Source: Streptococcus mitis SK564
GTDB lineage: Bacteria; Bacillota; Bacilli; Lactobacillales; Streptococcaceae
Assembly: GCF_000148525.1 (NCBI RefSeq)
Contig: NZ_AEDU01000027.1
Span: forward strand, 1 to 46,671
Reading direction: 5' to 3'
Length of the DNA: 46,671 nt
The notes under the pieces were generated by a model that saw only the letters and a program-made list of their open reading frames with translations, ran no database searches and had not been told where the DNA came from. The position numbers and the translations under genes were made by a program. Below, piece by piece: positions 36,685-44,619 of this stretch. Numbering within the stretch: position 1 is the first letter of the stretch; each line of letters begins with the position of its first letter.

Positions 36685-36786
36685 GTAGTTTCGCTGATTT
36701 ACTTCAAACCTGTTGTGAGGTAAGTTAACGATGCCTTAACCACGCTGTTTGCTGAGCTTGACTCCGGGCAGTGTGGCTATTTTTTT
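36685..36786 (+). ncRNA. Structured leader RNA or small RNA ending in a terminator, before trmL
   Basis: About 100 nt between a strong promoter and a rho-independent terminator. Three hairpins are visible: ACTT-ACCT with AGGTAAGT near 36699-36725, GTTAA with TTAAC (36724-36739), and the terminator CCACGCTG (36740-36747) with CAGTGTGG (36769-36776) followed by a T run. The trmL ribosome binding site comes right after, so it could be an attenuator, or an independent small RNA with read-through. I cannot place it in a known riboswitch class. Confidence 0.6.
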
Positions 36787-36809
36787 GCAATGGTGAAAGG
36801 AAGCAAGTC

Positions 36810-37313
36810 ATGACAAATCACATTGTATTATTTGAACCACAAATTCCACAAAATACAGGCAATATCGCGCGTACTTGCGCTGCAACCAATTCTCCCCTCC
36901 ACATCATCAAGCCAATGGGCTTTCCTATCGATGATCGCAAGATGAAGCGAGCTGGATTGGATTATTGGGATAAGCTAGAGATTTATTTTTACGAGAGTTT
37001 GGAGGATTTCATGTCTCAGATGAAGGGTAAACTCTACCTGATTTCTAAATTCGCTGAGAACGTGTATTCTGAGGTGGATTTATCGACTGACGAGGACCAC
37101 TATTTTCTCTTTGGACGTGAAGACAAGGGTTTGCCGGAGGACTTTATGCGCGAACATCCTGAGAAGGCTCTCCGTATTCCCATGAATGATGAACATGTCC
37201 GCAGTCTCAATGTGTCTAATACCGTCTGCATGATTGTCTATGAGGCTCTTCGCCAGCAGAACTTTGCAGGTCTTGAGCTCGTCCATACCTATGAAGTGGA
37301 TAAATTGAAATAA
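36810..37313 (+). CDS. trmL: tRNA (cytidine/uridine-34-2'-O)-methyltransferase
   Basis: A 167-residue SPOUT methyltransferase of the TrmL/CspR group that modifies the wobble base of tRNA-Leu. The N-terminal motif is [20 protein letters not shown] (about 7-26), followed by LHIIKPMGF. The C-terminal trefoil knot is marked by FGREDKGLP and [20 protein letters not shown], where SAM binds. A GTG at 36771 inside the terminator gives a longer frame, but AAAGGAAG before the ATG at 36810 decides the start. It is preceded by a terminator-containing leader. Confidence 0.95.
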   Translation: MTNHIVLFEPQIPQNTGNIARTCAATNSPLHIIKPMGFPIDDRKMKRAGLDYWDKLEIYFYESLEDFMSQMKGKLYLISKFAENVYSEVDLSTDEDHYFLFGREDKGLPEDFMREHPEKALRIPMNDEHVRSLNVSNTVCMIVYEALRQQNFAGLELVHTYEVDKLK

Positions 37314-37332
37314 AAAATGAAAATGAACAAAA

Positions 37333-37357
37333 TGCTTGCGCTTGCAAGCGTTTTTTG
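37333..37357 (+). terminator. Terminator of trmL
   Basis: GCTTGC (37334-37339) and GCAAGC (37344-37349) pair around GCTT, followed by six T. It overlaps the -35 box of the next promoter. Confidence 0.82.
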
Positions 37358-37364
37358 TTATGAT
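37336..37364 (+). promoter_or_regulatory. Promoter of the ribU leader
   Basis: TTGCGC (37336-37341), 17-bp spacer, TATGAT (37359-37364) with TGT before the -10 box. Confidence 0.55.
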
Positions 37365-37370
37365 AAAAGA

Positions 37371-37581
37371 GTCTTCAGGGCAGGGTGTGATTCCCGACCG
37401 GCGGTAAATTTGACTAGCTATTTTAGCTTTCTCGTCGTTGTCTTGTCTCGATATACTTTAAGTATTATCTTCGACTGCGACGTCTAGATAAATCTAAAAT
37501 ATCTTAGCCAAATAAGTCCGCGAGCGCAAGCTGATGTGGTGAGATTCCACAACCGACAGTATAGTCTGGATGGGAGAAGAC
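37371..37581 (+). ncRNA. FMN riboswitch (RFN element)
   Basis: All conserved RFN blocks are present: CAGGGCAGGGTG and ATTCCCGACCGGCGGTA (to 37407), AGTCCGCGAGC (37515-37525), CTGATGTGGTGAGATTCCAC, AACCGACAGT, and GTCTGGATGGGAGAAGAC. P1 pairs GTCTTC (37371-37376) with GAAGAC (37576-37581). The variable arm between GGCGGTA and AGTCCGC is about 108 nt and folds into a long imperfect hairpin. The following 160 nt up to ribU hold the expression platform; I see no clear terminator, so control may be translational. Confidence 0.96.
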
Positions 37582-37744
37582 GAAAGAATAGCTTTGTCTG
37601 TTCTGATAGATTTATAGCTGAACTGTAACCGCTTGCTTTGTTTTAATAGAGTGAGAGGGAACTTTTGGGATATAAAAAGTGAGAATAGATAGAGGAATCC
37701 TTTCTAACTTCTTCTGATTTTATAGAAAATTGGAGGAACCTGTT

Positions 37745-38308
37745 ATGACAAACACACGTCGACTTTCGACCATTGCGATTTTATCAGCCATCTCATTTGT
37801 GCTGATGTACTTTGACTTTCCGCTTTTGCCAGCGGCGTCCTTCCTCAAGATAGAATTTAGTATCTTGCCAGTCCTTGTTGGTCTGGTGGTCATGGATTTG
37901 CCTGCTGCTCTAGGAGTTCTCTTGCTTCGCTCACTCTTGAAATTGCTTCTTAACAGCCAGGGAGTGAATACTTACATTGGTTTGCCGATGAATATCGTAG
38001 CTTTGGGAGTTTTTGTCATCGTATTTGCTTTGATTTGGAAAAAGGAACGGACAACTCTTCGTTTCCTACTAGGCTCTCTAGCTGGGACTATTGGTTTAAC
38101 CGTGGCTATGTTGGTTCTCAACTATGTTTATGCTGTTCCTTTGTACGCTAAGTTTGCTAACTTTGATATTGGAAAAATTTTGGGACTTTCCAACTACCTA
38201 ATGACCATGGTATTACCTTTTAACTTGATTGAGGGTGTAATCTTTTCCGTTTCATTCTGGTTGTTGTATATTCTCTTGAAACCAACCTTAAAACATTATG
38301 AGAGATAA
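37745..38308 (+). CDS. ribU: Riboflavin ECF transporter S component
   Basis: A 187-residue membrane protein of the RibU family with about six helices: RRLSTIAILSAISFVLMYFD at the start, LLPAASFLKIEFSILPVLVG with the conserved substrate region, and SQGVNTYIGLPMN. It captures riboflavin for uptake with an ECF module. The FMN riboswitch upstream confirms the role. A TTG at 37730 could start a longer frame, but GGAGG lies just before the ATG at 37745. It overlaps the next gene by 11 bases. Confidence 0.95.
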   Translation: MTNTRRLSTIAILSAISFVLMYFDFPLLPAASFLKIEFSILPVLVGLVVMDLPAALGVLLLRSLLKLLLNSQGVNTYIGLPMNIVALGVFVIVFALIWKKERTTLRFLLGSLAGTIGLTVAMLVLNYVYAVPLYAKFANFDIGKILGLSNYLMTMVLPFNLIEGVIFSVSFWLLYILLKPTLKHYER

Positions 38309-38948
38309 ACAAACATTTTTAATGAAGGGCAGTTTTGCCCTTTTACTTTTCGTTATTCTTGGCTACATGGTCAAATTTTACCCTGAAACGCTGGTCGGTT
38401 TTGACCAACCGATACAGACTGCCGTTCGAGGAGACTTGCCAGATTACTTGACTATTCTTTTCAGGGCCATCACACGTCTGATTGATATTCCAGTGATTAT
38501 TACTTGGGTTGTCATTACAGCCTTTATCTTTTATTTTAAGAGATGGAAGATAGAAAGTTTCTTCATGTTGGGAAATCTGGCTTTGGCAGGACTTTTAATC
38601 GTGACCTTTAAAAATATCTACCAGCGCCCGAGACCAGCTATTTTACACTTGGTTGAGGAGAAGGGATTTTCTTTCCCAAGTGGCCATTCTCTGGCTGTGA
38701 CGCTGATGGTAGGGACTTTGATTGTCATTCTCAGTCAACGGATGAAAGATCCAGTCTGGAGAAAAGTCGTGCAAATCGTCCTTGGTCTCTACCTAGTCAG
38801 TGTGTTGGTATCAAGGGTCTATCTGGGAGTTCATTATCCATCAGATGTACTTGCCAGTCTCTGTGTCGGCTTGGGAGTCTTGTTTATCGAGTTTCCCTTT
38901 TATGATAAGCTCCGCTTCCAATGGCGATTTAAAGGCCAGCAGAAGTGA
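38298..38948 (+). CDS. PAP2-family membrane phosphatase (second copy)
   Basis: A 216-residue membrane protein with the PAP2 motifs KNIYQRPRP (about residues 109-117), FPSGHSLAV (about 129-137) and SRVYLGVHYPSDVLAS (about 173-188), and about six helices. It overlaps ribU by 11 bases and has no promoter of its own, so it is under the FMN riboswitch. Possible substrates are undecaprenyl pyrophosphate or phosphatidate; the riboflavin context could hint at a flavin phosphate ester, but there is no direct evidence. It differs clearly in sequence from the PAP2 protein at 9709. Confidence 0.92.
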   Translation: MRDKQTFLMKGSFALLLFVILGYMVKFYPETLVGFDQPIQTAVRGDLPDYLTILFRAITRLIDIPVIITWVVITAFIFYFKRWKIESFFMLGNLALAGLLIVTFKNIYQRPRPAILHLVEEKGFSFPSGHSLAVTLMVGTLIVILSQRMKDPVWRKVVQIVLGLYLVSVLVSRVYLGVHYPSDVLASLCVGLGVLFIEFPFYDKLRFQWRFKGQQK

Positions 38949-38975
38949 GTATCAAATTCCTTTGAGGAGAAAGAA

Positions 38976-39395
38976 ATGAAAGTCAATATAGCAGATCTTC
39001 ATCCGACTCAACTATACTTATCAGAAAAGAAACTAGCAGGCCTCCAGACACTTTATCAGTCTGTAGAATTAAACAATGTTGATCCAATTAGTATTCTTGC
39101 GTTCGGAGATTGCTTGTTGATTACAGATGGACATCACAGGGCTTATCAGGCTTTATTGGCAGGTCAGGATACGATTTCTGCTGAGTTTGATAGAGACGGC
39201 GGTGATGAACTATATCATCTCTATGCGCAAGTTTGTGAGGAAAGAAAGATTTACTCTGTTTTGGATTTAAAAAATCATATCTTACCTCAAGATGAGTATG
39301 AAGCAAAATGGTATAACTGGTGTGATGGTTTTAATCAAGCAGCAACTCTCTTATTGAAAAGGAAAGCAGATGAAACGGATTTTACAAATAGATAA
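38976..39395 (+). CDS. ParB/sulfiredoxin-like domain protein
   Basis: A 139-residue cytoplasmic protein. VNIADLHPTQLYLSEKKLAGL followed by DPISILAFGDCLLITDGHHRAYQALLAG matches the ParB/Srx fold: the DGHHRA box corresponds to the GHRR/GxHR phosphate-binding motif of ParB CTPases and related nucleotidases. No DNA-binding domain or partner ParA is present. The C-terminal helices are unrecognised. GAGGAGAAAG precedes the ATG. It overlaps the next GNAT gene by 26 bases, so the two are coupled. The biochemical role is unknown; ParB/Srx proteins include CTPases, kinases and nucleases. Confidence 0.85.
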   Translation: MKVNIADLHPTQLYLSEKKLAGLQTLYQSVELNNVDPISILAFGDCLLITDGHHRAYQALLAGQDTISAEFDRDGGDELYHLYAQVCEERKIYSVLDLKNHILPQDEYEAKWYNWCDGFNQAATLLLKRKADETDFTNR

Positions 39396-39849
39396 TGCAT
39401 TGCGTCTTGTTCCTTATTATAAGGTCAATCATTGTGAAGAAGCTTTTGCTTGGTATCAGGATGTGAACTTGGTTCACCTCGTAGATGGTGTGAAGAGACC
39501 TTATAGTCAAGAAACTTTGGAAGCTATGTATTCCCATTTGGATCAGCATGGTGAACTTTTTTGGATTGAAGTCAAGGAGAAGGGAGAATGGTTTCCAATT
39601 GGGGATGTTACACTATCTCAGGATAATCTCCCCATTGTGATTGGGAATTCCGCTTACCAACATCGAGGACTTGGGAAAAAGATTCTAAGTGCTTTGATTG
39701 AATTGGCTCGAGTAAAAGGATGGAAAGAATTGAGAGTCAAGGAAATCTACACCTACAATCATGCTTCTAGGAGGTGTTTCAAGTCGCTTGGATTTGTGGA
39801 AAATGGAGCAACAGAAAAAGGAATGAGTTTTATATTGAAATTAATCTAA
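39370..39849 (+). CDS. GNAT acetyltransferase
   Basis: A 159-residue GNAT protein. The central acetyl-CoA motif is IGNSAYQHRGLGKKILSALI (about 96-115, R/Q-x-x-G-x-G/A type), and the fold continues with LRVKEIYTYNHASRRCFKSLGF, the usual N-x-x-S-x-R/K-x-F-x-x-x-G-F end. The preceding beta strands (WIEVKEKGEWFPIGDVTLS) fit. AAAGGAAAGCAG lies before the ATG inside the upstream gene. The substrate cannot be predicted; coupling to a ParB/Srx-like protein is the only hint. Confidence 0.9.
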   Translation: MKRILQIDNALRLVPYYKVNHCEEAFAWYQDVNLVHLVDGVKRPYSQETLEAMYSHLDQHGELFWIEVKEKGEWFPIGDVTLSQDNLPIVIGNSAYQHRGLGKKILSALIELARVKGWKELRVKEIYTYNHASRRCFKSLGFVENGATEKGMSFILKLI

Positions 39850-39855
39850 TCTAAC

Positions 39856-39884
39856 TTGTTTTTTAACTCAAAATCTGATAAACT
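39856..39884 (+). promoter_or_regulatory. Promoter of the pheS leader
   Basis: TTGTTT (39856-39861), 17-bp spacer, TAAACT (39879-39884) with TGA before the -10 box. Confidence 0.55.
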
Positions 39885-39890
39885 ATGTAG

Positions 39891-40077
39891 TAATTGAATA
39901 GAAATCCGCAAGACTAGTAGCCTAAGGGAAGTATATCAGGGAGGAGAGCCGTGACTGCAAGCTCTCTATATGAAAGCTGGGTGAATTCACTTGCGCATGG
40001 ATTTAGAAATGAAGGTCTGACTTGTCAGATAAAAACGGATGGTACCGCGTGTCAACGCTCCGAGTGGAGTTTTTGGC
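39891..40077 (+). ncRNA. T-box leader with Phe specifier, upstream of pheS
   Basis: Stem I closes with AAATCC-GCAAG (39902-39912) against CTTGC and GGATTT (39990-40004). The specifier TTC (Phe) lies at 39986-39988 just above the closing stem. The T-box core TGGTACCGCG (40040-40049) follows, then a terminator hairpin with CTCC and GGAG and a T run (40053-40075). Uncharged tRNA-Phe would bind and allow read-through into pheS. Confidence 0.93.
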
Positions 40078-40119
40078 ATGTGGTTTTCTTTTTATCTACG
40101 AGAGACTGATGGAGGAATT

Positions 40120-41166
40120 ATGTCAACTATTGAAGAACAATTAAAAGCGCTTCGTGAAGAAACGCTGGCTAGCTTGAAGCAGATTACTGCTGAAAATGAA
40201 AAAGAGATGCAAGATTTGCGTGTCTCTGTCCTTGGTAAAAAGGGTTCACTTACTGAAATCCTCAAAGGGATGAAAGATGTCTCTGCTGAGATGCGTCCAA
40301 TCATTGGGAAACACGTCAATGAAGCGCGCGATGTCTTGACAGCTGCTTTTGAAGAAACAGCTAAGCTCTTGGAAGAAAAGAAAGTCGCGGCTCAACTGGC
40401 TAGCGAGAGTATCGATGTGACACTTCCAGGTCGTCCAGTTGCGGCTGGTCACCGTCATGTCCTCACACAAACCAGTGAAGAAATCGAAGATATTTTCATT
40501 GGGATGGGTTACCAAGTTGTGGATGGTTTTGAAGTAGAGCAAGACTACTATAACTTTGAACGTATGAACCTTCCCAAAGACCACCCAGCCCGTGATATGC
40601 AGGACACATTCTATATCACAGAAGAAATCTTACTCCGTACTCACACGTCTCCAGTTCAAGCGCGTGCCATGGATGCCCATGATTTCTCTAAAGGTCCTTT
40701 GAAAATGATTTCTCCAGGACGCGTTTTCCGTCGTGATACAGACGATGCGACCCACAGTCACCAGTTCCACCAAATCGAAGGCTTGGTTGTTGGAAAGAAC
40801 ATCTCTATGGCAGACCTTCAAGGAACCCTTCAGTTGATTGTGCAAAAAATGTTCGGTGAAGAGCGTCAAATCCGTCTGCGTCCATCTTACTTCCCATTCA
40901 CAGAGCCATCTGTTGAGGTGGATGTTTCTTGCTTCAAGTGTGGTGGAGAAGGCTGTAACGTATGTAAGAAAACAGGTTGGATCGAAATTATGGGGGCCGG
41001 TATGGTTCACCCACGTGTCCTTGAAATGAGTGGTATCGATGCGACTGTTTACTCTGGATTTGCCTTTGGTCTTGGACAAGAACGTGTAGCCATGCTCCGT
41101 TATGGAATCAACGATATCCGTGGATTCTACCAAGGAGATGTCCGCTTCTCAGAACAGTTTAAATAA
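40120..41166 (+). CDS. pheS: Phenylalanine-tRNA ligase alpha subunit
   Basis: A 348-residue class II synthetase catalytic subunit. An N-terminal coiled coil (about 1-90) binds tRNA-Phe; the catalytic core has motif 2 ([24 protein letters not shown]) and motif 3 ([21 protein letters not shown]). Four Cys in [14 protein letters not shown] may bind zinc. An in-frame ATG at 40039 lies inside the T-box; GGAGG before the ATG at 40120 decides the start. Its stop overlaps the ATG of the next gene by one base. It works as an alpha2-beta2 tetramer with PheT. Confidence 0.97.
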   Translation: MSTIEEQLKALREETLASLKQITAENEKEMQDLRVSVLGKKGSLTEILKGMKDVSAEMRPIIGKHVNEARDVLTAAFEETAKLLEEKKVAAQLASESIDVTLPGRPVAAGHRHVLTQTSEEIEDIFIGMGYQVVDGFEVEQDYYNFERMNLPKDHPARDMQDTFYITEEILLRTHTSPVQARAMDAHDFSKGPLKMISPGRVFRRDTDDATHSHQFHQIEGLVVGKNISMADLQGTLQLIVQKMFGEERQIRLRPSYFPFTEPSVEVDVSCFKCGGEGCNVCKKTGWIEIMGAGMVHPRVLEMSGIDATVYSGFAFGLGQERVAMLRYGINDIRGFYQGDVRFSEQFK

Positions 41167-41675
41167 TGATTAGAAAAGTAGAAATGCCAGATGTTGAGGT
41201 GTTGGCTAAAATAGCCAAACAAACCTTTCGTGAAACATTTGCGCATGATAATACGGAAGAGCAGTTACAGGAATACTTTGAAGAGGCTTATAGTCTGAGA
41301 GTTTTGTCTACTGAGTTGGAAAATCCAGAATCCGAAACCTATTTCATTATGCATGAAGAGGAGATAGCTGGTTTTCTCAAAGTCAACTGGGGAAGTGCTC
41401 AAACTGAGAGAGAATTAGAAGATGCTTTTGAAATTCAACGCCTCTATGTGCTACAAAAATTCCAAGGATTTGGATTCGGTAAGCAACTGTTTGAATTCGC
41501 TCTTGAACTTGCTACAAAAAATAGTTTTTCTTGGGCTTGGTTAGGTGTTTGGGAGCATAATACAAAAGCTCAAGCATTTTATAATCGATATGGTTTTGAA
41601 AAATTTAGCCAACATCATTTTATGGTTGGTCAAAAAGTAGATACGGATTGGTTACTGAGAAAGAAATTAAGGTAA
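41166..41675 (+). CDS. GNAT acetyltransferase between pheS and pheT
   Basis: A 169-residue GNAT protein. The acetyl-CoA motif is RLYVLQKFQGFGFGKQLFEF (Q-x-x-G-x-G, about residues 97-116), followed by WAWLGVWEHNTKAQAFYNRYGFEKF. The length and the strand order fit the PaiA/RimI-like family. It starts at the last base of the pheS stop (TAATG) and sits in the pheST transcript under T-box control, an arrangement I remember in pneumococcus. The substrate is not predictable; a link to Phe or tRNA is only positional. Confidence 0.93.
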   Translation: MIRKVEMPDVEVLAKIAKQTFRETFAHDNTEEQLQEYFEEAYSLRVLSTELENPESETYFIMHEEEIAGFLKVNWGSAQTERELEDAFEIQRLYVLQKFQGFGFGKQLFEFALELATKNSFSWAWLGVWEHNTKAQAFYNRYGFEKFSQHHFMVGQKVDTDWLLRKKLR

Positions 41676-41751
41676 GAAGATGATTCTTCTATTGAAATGA
41701 TAGGAAAGGAAAAGAACCAGAGTGACAACTGTCATTCTGGAGAACTAAATT

Positions 41752-44157
41752 ATGCTTGTATCTTATAAATGGTTAAAAGAATTGGTGGACATTGATGTGC
41801 CATCACAGGAGTTGGCTGAAAAAATGTCAACTACAGGGATCGAGGTAGAAGGTGTCGAATCACCTGCTGCCGGTCTTTCGAAAATTGTCGTCGGTGAGGT
41901 CTTGTCTTGCGAAGATGTTCCAGAAACTCACCTCCATGTTTGTCAGGTTAACGTTGGCGAAGAAGAAGCCCGTCAAATCGTCTGTGGTGCCCCAAATGTG
42001 CGTGCTGGTATCAAGGTTATGGTGGCTCTTCCAGGAGCTCGCATCGCTGACAACTACAAAATCAAAAAAGGAAAAATCCGTGGTTTAGAGTCACTTGGGA
42101 TGATCTGTTCGCTTGGTGAATTGGGCATTTCTGACTCAGTTGTGCCTAAGGAATTCGCCGATGGTATCCAAATTTTACCTGAAGATGCCGTTCCAGGTGA
42201 GGAAGTATTCTCATATCTAGACTTGGATGATGAAATCATCGAACTTTCCATCACTCCAAACCGTGCGGACGCTCTTTCTATGCGTGGGGTGGCTCACGAA
42301 GTGGCAGCCATCTATGATAAGGCAGTCAACTTTAAAGAATTTACTCTTTCAGAAACTGACCAAGCTGCAGCGGATGCTCTTTCTGTGGGCATTGAGACAG
42401 ACAAGGCGCCTTACTATGCCGCTCGTATCTTGGACAATGTGACTATCGCACCAAGTCCACAATGGTTGCAAAACCTTCTCATGAATGAAGGTATCCGTCC
42501 TATTAACAACGTGGTGGACGTGACCAACTACATCCTGCTCTACTTTGGTCAACCAATGCATGCCTTTGACTTGGATACCTTTGAAGGCAATGACATCCGT
42601 GTGCGTGAAGCGCGTGCTGGTGAAAAATTGGTGACTTTAGATGGTGAAGAACGTGACTTGGACGTGAATGACTTAGTTATCACTGTCGCAGACAAACCAG
42701 TAGCTCTTGCAGGTGTCATGGGTGGGCAAGCAACAGAAATCTCTGAAAAATCTAGTCGCGTTGTCCTTGAAGCTGCTGTCTTCAATGGCAAATCTATCCG
42801 TAAAACTAGTGGTCGCTTGAATCTTCGTTCTGGGTCATCTTCTCGCTTTGAAAAAGGCATCAATGTGGCAACAGTCAATGAAGCCCTTGATGCGGCGGCT
42901 AGCATGATTGCAGAACTTGCTGGTGCGACGGTTCGTAAGGGCATCGTTTCAGCAGGTGAGCTTGATACCTCTGATGTGGAAGTTTCTTCAACCCTTGCTG
43001 ATGTTAACCGTGTCCTTGGTACAGAACTTTCTTACGCGGATGTAGAAGACGTCTTCCGTCGTCTTGGTTTTGGCCTTTCTGGAAATTCAGATAGCTTTAC
43101 AGTCAGCGTCCCACGTCGCCGTTGGGATATCACCATCGAAGCAGACCTCTTTGAAGAAATCGCTCGTATCTATGGTTATGACCGCTTGCCAACTAGTCTA
43201 CCAAAAGACGATGGGACAGCTGGTGAATTGACTGCGACACAAAAACTTCGTCGTCAAGTTCGTACGATTGCTGAAGGAGCAGGTTTGACAGAAATCATTA
43301 CCTACGCTCTAACAACTCCTGAAAAAGCAGTTGAGTTCACAGCTCAACCAAGTAACCTTACAGAACTCATGTGGCCAATGACTGTGGACCGTTCAGTCCT
43401 CCGTCAAAATATGATCTCAGGTATCCTTGATACGGTGGCATATAACGTGGCTCGTAAGAACAAAAACTTGGCTCTTTACGAGATTGGAAAAGTCTTTGAA
43501 CAAACAGGCAATCCAAAAGAAGACCTACCGAATGAGATCAATAGCTTTGCCTTTGCCTTGACAGGCTTGGTTGCAGAAAAAGATTTCCAAACGGCAGCAG
43601 TTCCAGTCGATTTCTTCTATGCTAAGGGAATCCTAGAAGCGTTATTTACTCGCTTGGGATTAGAAGTGACCTATACAGCAACAGCTGAGATTGCTAGTCT
43701 TCACCCAGGTCGTACAGCTGTGATTTCACTTGGTGACCAAGTTCTTGGTTTCCTTGGCCAAGTGCATCCAGTTACTGCTAAGGCTTACGATATTCCAGAA
43801 ACGTATGTAGCGGAGCTTAACCTTTCAGCCATCGAGGCTGCCCTTCAGCCAGCAGATCCATTTGTGGAAATCACGAAATTCCCAGCAGTTAGCCGTGACG
43901 TTGCCCTTCTTCTCAAGGCAGAAGTGACTCACCAAGAAGTTGTGGATGCTATCCAAGCTGCAGGCGTAAAACGTTTGACAGATATCAAACTCTTTGACGT
44001 CTTCTCAGGCGAAAAATTGGGACTTGGTATGAAGTCAATGGCTTATAGCTTGACCTTCCAAAATCCAGAAGATAGCTTAACAGACGAAGAAGTCGCACGC
44101 TACATGGAAAAAATCCAAGCATCGCTCGAAGAAAAAGTCAATGCAGAAGTGCGTTAA
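41752..44157 (+). CDS. pheT: Phenylalanine-tRNA ligase beta subunit
   Basis: An 801-residue beta subunit. N-terminal tRNA-binding (EMAP-like) domain about 40-150 ([17 protein letters not shown]), then B3/B4 editing domain with [21 protein letters not shown], the B5 domain, the pseudo-catalytic core ([20 protein letters not shown]), and the C-terminal FDX-ACB anticodon-binding domain ([16 protein letters not shown]). It edits Tyr-tRNA-Phe and binds tRNA. GGAG precedes the ATG. It follows the GNAT gene by 76 bases; a weak inverted repeat in that gap is not a clear terminator. Confidence 0.97.
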   Translation: MLVSYKWLKELVDIDVPSQELAEKMSTTGIEVEGVESPAAGLSKIVVGEVLSCEDVPETHLHVCQVNVGEEEARQIVCGAPNVRAGIKVMVALPGARIADNYKIKKGKIRGLESLGMICSLGELGISDSVVPKEFADGIQILPEDAVPGEEVFSYLDLDDEIIELSITPNRADALSMRGVAHEVAAIYDKAVNFKEFTLSETDQAAADALSVGIETDKAPYYAARILDNVTIAPSPQWLQNLLMNEGIRPINNVVDVTNYILLYFGQPMHAFDLDTFEGNDIRVREARAGEKLVTLDGEERDLDVNDLVITVADKPVALAGVMGGQATEISEKSSRVVLEAAVFNGKSIRKTSGRLNLRSGSSSRFEKGINVATVNEALDAAASMIAELAGATVRKGIVSAGELDTSDVEVSSTLADVNRVLGTELSYADVEDVFRRLGFGLSGNSDSFTVSVPRRRWDITIEADLFEEIARIYGYDRLPTSLPKDDGTAGELTATQKLRRQVRTIAEGAGLTEIITYALTTPEKAVEFTAQPSNLTELMWPMTVDRSVLRQNMISGILDTVAYNVARKNKNLALYEIGKVFEQTGNPKEDLPNEINSFAFALTGLVAEKDFQTAAVPVDFFYAKGILEALFTRLGLEVTYTATAEIASLHPGRTAVISLGDQVLGFLGQVHPVTAKAYDIPETYVAELNLSAIEAALQPADPFVEITKFPAVSRDVALLLKAEVTHQEVVDAIQAAGVKRLTDIKLFDVFSGEKLGLGMKSMAYSLTFQNPEDSLTDEEVARYMEKIQASLEEKVNAEVR

Positions 44158-44195
44158 GTTATTAGAATTTGAAATGAAAGTTTAGACTTAAACAT

Positions 44196-44254
44196 AAAAA
44201 ACGAATAAAACTAGTTTTCTAGACAGTTAGAATTCTATTTTGTTCGTTTTTTTG
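44196..44254 (+). terminator. Terminator of the pheST operon
   Basis: AAAAAACGAATAAAA (44196-44210) pairs with TTTTGTTCGTTTTTT (44238-44252) with one G-T pair around a 27-base loop, with further T. Confidence 0.82.
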
Positions 44255-44255
44255 T

Positions 44256-44619
44256 TTTTAAATCTTAGGTCTTGTTAGTGTGAATGAAGCTGTTCTTATA
44301 TACTTTCTTGATTTCGCTTTTATAACTGTTGAAGACTACAGTAGATTGAAATAAACTGCGAACAAATTTATTGGGGAATTCAAACAAGTTTATAGCAATG
44401 TTTTAGAAGTTTCAATGTGCTGTCTCAACTTCGGCATGAAATAAAATCTAAGTGTGTTTTTATTTTTCTGTCCAATGAATTAAAATAATTGATTTATTAG
44501 ATTAACAATGATAAAATTAGACTGAAAACAATGTATAAGTTATAACTTGAGTTAATATATATATATATATTAACTAGCATTGCCGTTTTCATTAATAAAT
44601 TATAAAGGAGTCTTTATAA
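44256..44619. other. Intergenic region before the adhesin gene
   Basis: No gene is seen. The DNA is AT-rich and resembles non-coding pneumococcal spacer (ACTACAGTAGATTGAAATAA), possibly with old insertion sequence remains that I cannot name. The notable element is a 26-bp palindrome at 44550-44575. No certain promoter can be given for the adhesin gene. Confidence 0.5.
44550..44575. repeat. 26-bp perfect palindrome with an alternating TA tract
   Basis: The arms AGTTAA and TTAACT flank a run of alternating A and T (about seven AT units). It ends 44 bp before the start codon of the adhesin gene. Such a tract could change length by slippage, form a cruciform, or be an operator. Confidence 0.9.

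Noticed and set aside
36685..36786. Possible preQ1-II riboswitch or CiaR-controlled csRNA
   Set aside because: The preQ1-II conserved segments are not found, the downstream gene is not a queuosine transporter, and no CiaR direct repeat is seen in the promoter.
36771..36809. N-terminal extension of trmL from GTG
   Set aside because: It begins inside the 3' arm of the terminator hairpin and would encode phenylalanine from the T run; the family starts at the ATG at 36810.
40039..40119. Upstream ATG extending pheS
   Set aside because: It falls in the T-box antiterminator/terminator and has no ribosome binding site; the ATG at 40120 has GGAGG.
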